From: Rhodospirillaceae bacterium
GTDB lineage: Bacteria; Pseudomonadota; Alphaproteobacteria; UBA8366; GCA-2717185
Reading direction: 5' to 3'
Length of the DNA: 12,620 nt
NCBI GenBank assembly: GCA_018660965.1
Contig: JABJJH010000366.1
Coordinates: forward strand, 1-12,620
In this document: positions 7,201 to 12,620 of the stretch, piece by piece
How positions within the stretch are numbered: position 1 is the stretch's first letter
Layout: each line of letters begins with the position of its first letter
Position numbers and translations under genes: made by a program
The notes under the pieces: model-generated
What the model was told of the DNA's origin: nothing
What the model saw: the letters and a program-made list of their open reading frames with translations, nothing else
Databases searched by the model: none

Positions 7201-7896
7201 TCAATCGACCCGAATTAAGGCCATGGCGCCTTTTTTGTTCGAACCCTTCGGCTTCAAAATAAACACACGCGGTTTGTCATCCGAACCGGAAACCAGCGTG
7301 ACCGCGTAGGATTTACCTTTTTCCAAAGCGGGCGCGCCATCGGGCCAATGAAACACCCGACCGTGAATTTCACCTTCCAACAGGGTTTTATCGCCCTGAT
7401 TGACGCGAATTGATTTGTAATGGGCCGCCTGCTCGCCAATAAGCACGAAGGACGGTTTCGAGGAAACCCGCAACGTCGAAGCGCCCTTCGAACTGCGCAG
7501 GACGACGCCGCCGATCTGGGATGCGCCCTTCAACGCGACGCTTTTGGGGCATTCCGCCCGTTGCGTTTTTACGATTTTTCCACCCTTGAGAAAATATCGC
7601 TGCCCCGAAAAGCTCAAACGGCCCCCCTTGATCGTCACCGACTGGCAGGTCGCGTAATGCATGAATTCCATCATGGTTCCGGGTTCAAGCTGGACTTTCT
7701 GGCCGCGACCCAATTCCGTGAACGGCTCTATGGGAGGGGTCGTCGCCCCATCGACATCCAGCGCCAAGGCGGCTGGCGTTCCGCCGGCGGCCTGCGCATT
7801 CCCCACCAGAACCCCAAATGCGGCCATGGCGATGACGACAGCGAATACCAGCCGGGCGTTCGCCACACTAAAAAATAGAGCAACTCGAGTTTGCAT
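7201..7896 (-). CDS. Secreted FecR-like protein, first gene of the cyclase operon
   Basis: A 231-residue protein with a Sec signal peptide: basic start, hydrophobic core (about residues 17-32), likely cleavage after NAQA near residue 36. The mature part is predicted to be periplasmic. It is beta-rich with a FecR-like pattern: ELGRGQKVQLEPGTMMEF followed by MHYATCQSVTIKGGRLSF, i.e. a threshold-like strand then a ring of short strands. FecR domains in other systems sense or relay envelope signals; here the match is distant and read from the strand/glycine pattern only. Two cysteines, Cys84 and Cys116, are the only ones in the mature protein and could form a disulfide. The C-terminal half (about 140-231) is another beta-rich domain ending in a lysine-rich stretch. 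It is 67 bases upstream of the CHASE2 cyclase and divergent from the caspase-like gene. ATG 7896 has only a weak, distant GGAAAG upstream. A role in feeding a signal to the CHASE2 domain is inference. Confidence 0.75.
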   Translation of the reverse strand: MQTRVALFFSVANARLVFAVVIAMAAFGVLVGNAQAAGGTPAALALDVDGATTPPIEPFTELGRGQKVQLEPGTMMEFMHYATCQSVTIKGGRLSFSGQRYFLKGGKIVKTQRAECPKSVALKGASQIGGVVLRSSKGASTLRVSSKPSFVLIGEQAAHYKSIRVNQGDKTLLEGEIHGRVFHWPDGAPALEKGKSYAVTLVSGSDDKPRVFILKPKGSNKKGAMALIRVD

Positions 7897-7996
7897 TGGA
7901 CCAAGTACTTTCCGTATGGTTATGCGACAGTATAGCGCAATACGACCTTAAGCGTATAATATCGTTAAATTCCGCCTGATTGGAAGCATCGGTCTT
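7897..7996. promoter_or_regulatory. Shared divergent promoter region of the FecR-like/cyclase operon and the caspase-like gene
   Basis: This 100-base region lies between divergent starts. On the plus strand a perfect TATAAT -10 (7955-7960) stands 36 bases before ATG 7997, but no good -35 is seen at 16-18 bases, which suggests an activator. On the minus strand TATACT (7934-7929) is a good -10 for the FecR-like gene, also without a clear -35. An imperfect 12-base palindrome TATAGCGCAATA (7931-7942) and a dyad TACG-N8-CGTA (7941-7956) sit between or over the two -10 elements and are candidate operators. No CRP-type TGTGA-N6-TCACA site was found. Confidence 0.55.
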
Positions 7997-10900
7997 ATGG
8001 GAATCGCGTTAAAAGCACCGTATTTGAAAGCCATCGCCACGTGGCTTCGCAAAGCCATGATTGGCGCCGCGGCGGTTTGCATCGCCGCGACCGGCCAGCC
8101 CTTCCCCCCATTCATGTCCAAGGCCCATGCCGCCGATGATGAACAGAACGCGGACGGGTTGCTGGTCGTCGACTGCCTGCTGCCCGGAAAAATCCGCCGA
8201 CTGGGCACGCGCGTCACTTATGTCACCGCGCGCAAGGCGGTGAAAACGACCGCGTCGGAATGCGCCATTCGCGGCGGCGAATACACCAGCGCGGACCGCG
8301 CCAGCTACGCCACCGCGATCAAGATCTGGCTGCCGCTGGCCAAGGAAGGCGACCCCATCGCGCAAACCTATGTTGGCGAAATCTACGAAAAGGGTCTCGG
8401 CGTCCCGCCTGAATTCAGATTGGCGGCGCAGTGGTATCAAAAGGCGGCGGAACAAAACCATTCCCGCGCGCAACTGAACCTAGGCGCACTGTACGAAAAA
8501 GGGTTGGGTGTTCCGAAGGACAAGGCCAAGGCGGTGTCCTGGTATCGCAAGGCGTCGGGCATGGCGGAAGGTTCCGTGCCCTATATCCCCGCCGAAGCCG
8601 CCGAGGAAATCAAGCAGCTCAAGGCGGACAAGAAGAAGCTGGAGGCGGAGCGTGACAAGCTGCGCAAGGAGCTCGATTCCAACCGTCGTAAGTTGACCGA
8701 TACGCAATCGCAATATCAAAAAAGCACCCAGAACGCCGCCGCCGCCCGCAAGGCGTTGGACGCCGCGCAAAAACAACTGGAAGCCGATGTCGCAGCGGGT
8801 CGTCAGGACCGGATTTTAAAAATTTCCATGGATCTGGCCAACCGGTCGCGCGAACTGGCGGAACGTGAAGGCGAAGCGAAGCGTCTGCGTGAGCAGGTAT
8901 CGTCCCTGCGGAAAAAATCATCGTCCCTGCAAAGCGCATTGAGTTCGGAAAAAGAAGGCCGACAACAGGACACGATCAAATTCGAGGAAGTGGCCAAACG
9001 ATACAAGGCGGAAGCGGAAAGCGCGCGCGCCGAAGCCGCGCGGCTGGAAAAAAACCTGGCCCAGGCGAACACCACGCTGGCGAAAACGCGAAAGGCCACA
9101 ACCAAGCAACGCAAACAAGCCGACGCCGAACGCAAACAGGTCGCGGCGCTGAAAACGAAACTCGACGACCAACAAAAACGCGCGGAACAAGACCGCGACC
9201 GCGAAGCCAAATTGAAGCAGGAACTGGCGGACCGCATGAAGGCGCTTGATCAATTCAGCAAAAAACGAGACACCGCAACCCAACAACAAACAACTGTTCA
9301 AAACGAGGACCGGGCGCGGCTGAAAGAAGAATCGGCCCGGCGGAAAGTCGCGGAAACACAAGCGTCAGAGCTTCAATCCAAATTGAAGGCGCAACAACAA
9401 TCCGCCGAACGGGAACGCGCCCGCGAAGCCGAACTTCAACGCCGCCTGGACGCCCAGCAAGCGGTTTTAAGTCAGGAAAAGGCGAAGTCGGCGTCGCTAA
9501 AAACGCAAACCGAAGCGTTGACGGAAAAATCGGCCCGACTGGAGCGGGAAAGCACAAAACGGCGCGCGGCGGAAGCGGTGGTGAACGCCCTGCTGAAGGA
9601 TTTGGCCAAGCAGAAACAAGCCGCCAAACGCGAACGCGAACGCGAAACCGAAATCCAGAACCAACTGGCGGCGGAAAAGGAAAAGGCGTTGTCGCTTTCC
9701 TCGGCGCGCCTCCAGGAAGAAAGCGGGAAACGCGAAGCGGCTGAAGCGAAAATCGCCGCCCTGGAAAAGAGCCTGACCGCGCAACGCGACGCCACAAAGC
9801 GCGAACAAGAACAGGAAGCGGCGGTGCAACAAAAGCTGGCCTTGCAGCAAGGTGGATTAAAGGCCGCGCGCGAAAACGCTGCGGCGCTGAAAGCCGAAAT
9901 GGAGACGCTGCAACAGGAAACCGAACGTCTGCGGGACGAACGTAAAAAACGCAAGGCGGCTGAATCGGTCGTCGCCGCATTGCTGCAGGATTTGGCGAAA
10001 CAAAAACAGGCCGCATTACGGGAACGCAAACGCGAATCCGAAATGCAGGCGCAACTGGCCCAACAACGCGCAAGCCTCGCGACCGCCCAGGAACAAGCGG
10101 CGATGCTGGAATCAAAAGCCGCACGCCTGGGCCAGGAAGAAAAAGACCGCAAAGCGGCGCAGGCGCAAGTCGCCGCGCTCCAGGCGAAACTCACGCACCA
10201 ACAACAACAAGCCGCCGAAAACGCCAAACGTGAATCTGAACTCCAGAAACAACTGGCGGCGCGACGCGACGCGCTGGACGCAGCGCGAAAGAAAGCGGCG
10301 ACGCTGGAGGCGCGGACATCAACCTTGAAGCAGGAAGCCGCCCGCCTGAATCAGGAACAGGAAAAGCGCCGGGCGGAAGAAACCAAACTGGCCGCGTTAC
10401 CGCCCGACATTCAAATTATCGAACCGCAATTACCCGTGACCCGCAGCGCCGGATTACCAAGCGTGACCGTGCAGGACAGCGACGCCAAGACCATCATTGG
10501 ACGGATCAAGGCGCCGGTCGGCCTTATGGCGCTGATGATCAACGACAAGGAACAACCCATCGGCGATGACGGTTTGTTCCGAATGAAGGTCGCGCTGACC
10601 ACCGCGAAAACCCAAATCAACATCGTCGCCGTGGATACCGCCGGGCGGCGCGCCGCGACGGCGTTCATGATCGAACGCAAGGTTTCGGTTCGCAACACCA
10701 CCGGTGACGCCCCGCAACTGACCGCTCTTAAACTCGACGTTAATTTTGGCAAGTTTCACGCGCTGGTCATCGGCAACAATGATTACAAGCTGTTGCCGAA
10801 GCTGGAATCCGCAGTCGGCGACGCCAAGGCCGTGGCGGAAATGCTGGAAACCCGATACGGCTTCACGGTCACGACATTGTTCAACGCCAACCGCTACGCG

Positions 10901-11488
10901 ATCCTGTCGACGTTCAACAAACTGCGTGAAACACTATCGGAAGAAGACAATCTACTGATTTATTACGCCGGTCATGGGGAACTCGACCGCGTCAACAACC
11001 GGGGCCACTGGCTGCCCGTGGACGCCGAACCCGATAGTTCCGCCAACTGGATCTCCAACATTCAGGTCACCGATGTCCTGAACGCCATGTCGGTCAAGCA
11101 ATTGCTGGTGGTCGCCGATTCCTGTTATTCGGGCACCTTGACCCGCGCCGCCGTGGCGCGGCTGGATAGCGGCATGTCGAATAAGACGCGTTCCAACTGG
11201 ATCAAGCTGATGGCGGACAAGCGCGCCCGGCTCGTGCTGTCGTCGGGCGGCGTCCAGCCCGTGCTGGACAGCGGCGGCGGTAAACATTCAGTGTTCGCGG
11301 CGGCGTTTTTGAACGCCCTGGGGTCAAACAACGGTATTCTCGAAGGTCAGCGTTTATTTTCGCAGGTGTCGCAAGGCGTCACGAACGTAAGTGCGGCGGC
11401 GGCGATAGAGCAGGTCCCGCAATACGCGCCCATCAAGTATGCAGGCCACGAAGCCGGCGATTTCTTCTTTGTTCCCGTCACGAACTGA
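7997..11488 (+). CDS. Exported Sel1/coiled-coil/caspase-like (C14) protease, 1163 aa
   Basis: A giant envelope protein. The signal peptide has a basic start, a hydrophobic AMIGAAAVCIAATG core and probable cleavage near AHAA (residue 45-46). Residues 55-100 form a conserved head, DCLLPGKIRRLG through CAIRGGEY, with Cys60 and Cys89. Residues about 104-190 hold two to three Sel1-like repeats (AQTYVGEIYEKGLGV, AQLNLGALYEKGLGV). Residues about 203-800 are a continuous Lys/Arg/Glu/Ala/Gln-rich coiled coil with no Pro, Cys or Trp. An Ig-like beta domain spans about 803-910 (IIGRIKAPVGLMALMIND). The caspase-like domain covers about 919-1160: FHALVIGNNDY, catalytic His993 in YYAGHGE, catalytic Cys1043 in ADSCYSG, and LSSGG...HSVFAAAFL. 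The Asp before Ser-Cys is the acidic S1-pocket residue of metacaspases/orthocaspases, which cut after Arg or Lys. The active site looks intact. ATG 7997 has a weak GGAAG 10 bases upstream. The biological target is unknown. Confidence 0.93.
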   Translation: MGIALKAPYLKAIATWLRKAMIGAAAVCIAATGQPFPPFMSKAHAADDEQNADGLLVVDCLLPGKIRRLGTRVTYVTARKAVKTTASECAIRGGEYTSADRASYATAIKIWLPLAKEGDPIAQTYVGEIYEKGLGVPPEFRLAAQWYQKAAEQNHSRAQLNLGALYEKGLGVPKDKAKAVSWYRKASGMAEGSVPYIPAEAAEEIKQLKADKKKLEAERDKLRKELDSNRRKLTDTQSQYQKSTQNAAAARKALDAAQKQLEADVAAGRQDRILKISMDLANRSRELAEREGEAKRLREQVSSLRKKSSSLQSALSSEKEGRQQDTIKFEEVAKRYKAEAESARAEAARLEKNLAQANTTLAKTRKATTKQRKQADAERKQVAALKTKLDDQQKRAEQDRDREAKLKQELADRMKALDQFSKKRDTATQQQTTVQNEDRARLKEESARRKVAETQASELQSKLKAQQQSAERERAREAELQRRLDAQQAVLSQEKAKSASLKTQTEALTEKSARLERESTKRRAAEAVVNALLKDLAKQKQAAKRERERETEIQNQLAAEKEKALSLSSARLQEESGKREAAEAKIAALEKSLTAQRDATKREQEQEAAVQQKLALQQGGLKAARENAAALKAEMETLQQETERLRDERKKRKAAESVVAALLQDLAKQKQAALRERKRESEMQAQLAQQRASLATAQEQAAMLESKAARLGQEEKDRKAAQAQVAALQAKLTHQQQQAAENAKRESELQKQLAARRDALDAARKKAATLEARTSTLKQEAARLNQEQEKRRAEETKLAALPPDIQIIEPQLPVTRSAGLPSVTVQDSDAKTIIGRIKAPVGLMALMINDKEQPIGDDGLFRMKVALTTAKTQINIVAVDTAGRRAATAFMIERKVSVRNTTGDAPQLTALKLDVNFGKFHALVIGNNDYKLLPKLESAVGDAKAVAEMLETRYGFTVTTLFNANRYAILSTFNKLRETLSEEDNLLIYYAGHGELDRVNNRGHWLPVDAEPDSSANWISNIQVTDVLNAMSVKQLLVVADSCYSGTLTRAAVARLDSGMSNKTRSNWIKLMADKRARLVLSSGGVQPVLDSGGGKHSVFAAAFLNALGSNNGILEGQRLFSQVSQGVTNVSAAAAIEQVPQYAPIKYAGHEAGDFFFVPVTN
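9314..10399 (+). repeat. Tandem coiled-coil repeats inside the caspase-like gene (five full units and a partial)
   Basis: Each unit opens with a variant of ARLxxExxxRxAAE and continues with a stretch like VVAALLQDLAKQKQAA then RERxREsExQxQLA. Unit starts by residue: 440 (73 aa), 513 (57), 570 (73), 643 (66), 709 (73), then a partial unit from 782 to about 801. A diverged earlier unit is recognisable around residues 370-438 (AERKQVAALKTKLDDQQKR). Three units have exactly 73 residues and one is shorter by exactly one heptad (66), consistent with duplication followed by heptad loss. Nucleotide similarity between units is clearly lower than protein similarity, so the duplications are not recent. 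Confidence 0.85.
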
Positions 11489-11510
11489 AGTTTTGAATAC
11501 AACTAAGGAT

Positions 11511-11539
11511 TTGGATGTATTCGCCTTGCATAGTATAGT
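11511..11539 (+). promoter_or_regulatory. Possible promoter of the autotransporter-type gene
   Basis: TTGGAT (11511-11516), 17-base spacer, TATAGT (11534-11539, 5 of 6 bases of the -10 consensus), 32 bases before ATG 11572. The -35 is weak but the spacing is ideal. GGGGA (11561-11565) 6 bases before the ATG is the ribosome binding site. No terminator hairpin is seen between the caspase-like stop (11488) and this promoter, so read-through from the caspase-like gene is also possible. Confidence 0.45.
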
Positions 11540-11571
11540 TTCGAAGAACTTGTCGTTTCCGGGGATGGATC

Positions 11572-12321
11572 ATGATTTCCAGGTTTAAGAACCACAAAAA
11601 CATCGGCGCTCTTGGCGTTGTTATTGCGCTGGCGTTGAACGCCAACATGGCGCGCGCGCAGGTCGTGCCGGGTCAGGCCTTGGAAGACGCCTTCATTGTC
11701 GCCTGCGGCGTCGCTTCGGGTACGCTGCTGTCGCTGTGCACGACGGCGAACACCATTAACGGCAGCTTCGCGCTTTCCGGTGATGGTCAAGCCTCGGCAA
11801 GCCCGGGCCAGACCCTGACCAGCAACGCGTCGGCGATCGGCCGGGCTTACACCCAGACCGATGGCGTACAGAACCGGCTTGAGGAAGAGCGCAAGGAAAA
11901 GGCCGGACGGCCGAGGGGCCTCAGTGCGGGGGAAGACGTCGCATTGGGTCAATTGAGCCTTTACCTCAACCTGGGCGGCGAGGAAGTTGATCGGGACCGG
12001 GTCAACGACGTCGATCAGGAAACAGGCTATGACGGCTGGAAAGCAGGCTTTCAGATTGGCGGCGACTACCGCATTGGCGATCGCCTTGTTGTTGGCGCGC
12101 TGATCGGGGTGGACCACAGCGAAACCAAGTTCGACGCTGATGTCGCGGCGCCCGCGGGCACGGCTCCCTTCGTTCCCGGCGACAATCAAGGCGGCGCGCG
12201 TTCCAACAGCGCCATCCTGAACGTCTATTCCAGCTATAGCGTCACGGATAATTTCTACGTCGACGGCACGGTTGGGGTCGGTTACACGGATTATACATTC
12301 GACCGCAACTTCATCTTCTAA
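11572..12321 (+). CDS. Outer-membrane autotransporter-barrel protein, N-terminal part up to an in-frame TAA
   Basis: A 249-codon reading frame with a Sec signal peptide (basic MISRFKNHKN, hydrophobic GVVIALALNA, cleavage after ARA at residue 29). A short mature N-terminal region (30-125) contains Cys45 and Cys56, a Ser/Thr/Ala-rich linker and a charged RLEEERKEK stretch. From about residue 128 it matches the start of the autotransporter beta-barrel domain: GYDGWKAGFQIGGDYRIGD, LVVGALIGVDHSETKF, then NFYVDGTVGVGYTDYTFDRN. A complete barrel needs about 250-280 residues; only about 120 are present before TAA at 12319-12321. The rest follows in the same frame after the stop (separate entry). As read, the product would lack more than half of its barrel and could not insert normally. 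There is almost no passenger domain, so this resembles the short proteins made mainly of a barrel rather than a virulence autotransporter. Confidence 0.85.
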   Translation: MISRFKNHKNIGALGVVIALALNANMARAQVVPGQALEDAFIVACGVASGTLLSLCTTANTINGSFALSGDGQASASPGQTLTSNASAIGRAYTQTDGVQNRLEEERKEKAGRPRGLSAGEDVALGQLSLYLNLGGEEVDRDRVNDVDQETGYDGWKAGFQIGGDYRIGDRLVVGALIGVDHSETKFDADVAAPAGTAPFVPGDNQGGARSNSAILNVYSSYSVTDNFYVDGTVGVGYTDYTFDRNFIF

Positions 12322-12620
12322 AGCAGCGGGCGCGCGTTCGCCACGGCCGCCGCCACAACGGGGCTCACGCATGGGTACGAAGTCAATGCGGGCGTCGGCA
12401 TGGGGTATGATTTTTATCATAACGCCTTGAGTATCGGCCCCTACGTTCGGGCCAATTACGCGCGCAGCACGATTTCCGAATATACCGAGGAAGACCGGAG
12501 CGGTTCCGGGCTCAACATGAAGGTGGACGAAGACACCACGAATTCAATCACAGGCGTGCTGGGCGTTCAGGCCAGCTATGCGTTCAGTCAGGATTGGGGC
12601 GTCTTCATCCCGCAAGTCCG
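12322..12620 (+). pseudogene. Continuation of the autotransporter barrel after the in-frame stop (runs off the window)
   Basis: Directly after the TAA the same frame stays open for 99 codons to the window edge. It encodes typical second-half barrel sequence: ATAAATTGLTHGYEVNAGVG, MGYDFYHNALSIGPYVRANY, SGLNMKVDEDTTNSITG and VLGVQASYAFSQDWGVFIPQV. These are the family elements expected after the DRN motif that ends the upstream part, with nothing missing between them. The break is therefore a single nonsense codon, not a frameshift or deletion. Either the gene is a recent pseudogene, the TAA is a sequencing or assembly error, or it is read through. The other genes here use TAA as a normal stop (365, 2424, 4167, 5088), so general recoding is excluded. 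Confidence 0.8.

Noticed and set aside
9255..10227. Two long minus-strand open frames opposite the coiled-coil region
   Set aside because: The sense strand there is rich in GAA/AAA/CAA/GCG codons, which removes stops from the complement. The products are Phe/Ser/Cys/Arg- or Pro-rich and match nothing.
12319..12321. Genetic-code change or programmed read-through of TAA
   Set aside because: At least four other genes in the window end normally with TAA, and the context has no known read-through signal. Mutation or sequence error is simpler.
11503..12420. Minus-strand open frame (305 codons) opposite the autotransporter gene, longer than the plus-strand frame
   Set aside because: It has no recognisable motif or RBS, whereas the plus strand has a signal peptide and clear barrel repeats. 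It looks longer only because the plus frame is cut by a TAA.

Overview
The window reads as a chromosomal stretch from a GC-rich, Gram-negative bacterium, most likely an alphaproteobacterium of Rhodospirillales type. That placement is an inference. It rests on the codon and GC style, the Sec signal peptides, an outer-membrane autotransporter barrel, a CHASE2 cyclase beside a FecR-like secreted protein, and a Sel1/caspase protein. I saw no tRNA, rRNA, CRISPR array, insertion sequence or attachment site. Coding density is high and no gap without a gene exceeds about 160 bases.

Left part (1-3316, + strand), metabolic: the 3' end of an SMP-30/gluconolactonase-type gene; a GNAT-like acyltransferase-fold protein of unknown substrate; then a likely two-gene operon of an Old Yellow Enzyme flavin reductase (YqjM/NamA type) and a TauD/TfdA-type Fe(II)/2-oxoglutarate dioxygenase. 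The last two suggest breakdown or detoxification of a small organic compound, but the substrate cannot be read from sequence.

Middle part (3348-7896, - strand): in transcription order, a secreted FecR-like protein, a CHASE2-domain class III adenylate cyclase and an HSL-family alpha/beta hydrolase form a probable operon (gaps of 67 and 30 bases). A likely terminator overlaps the end of the hydrolase gene. A TerC/YjbE-family membrane protein follows with its own leader and a TTG start.

Right part (7997-12620, + strand): divergent from the FecR-like/cyclase operon across a 100-base shared promoter region lies a 1163-residue exported protein. It has a conserved two-cysteine head and Sel1 repeats, a proline-free coiled-coil rod of about 590 residues built from 57-73-residue repeats, an Ig-like domain, and a C-terminal caspase-like protease with an intact His/Cys pair. 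It is followed by an outer-membrane autotransporter-type protein whose barrel is cut by an in-frame TAA, although barrel sequence continues in the same frame to the window edge.

The most interesting unit is the divergent block at about 5088-12620. It combines a secreted sensor-like protein, a transmembrane cAMP-producing cyclase with a periplasmic CHASE2 domain, a giant exported caspase-like rod protein and an outer-membrane barrel. It may be an envelope-sensing or proteolytic signalling module, but the functional link is inferred only from neighbourhood and predicted localisation.
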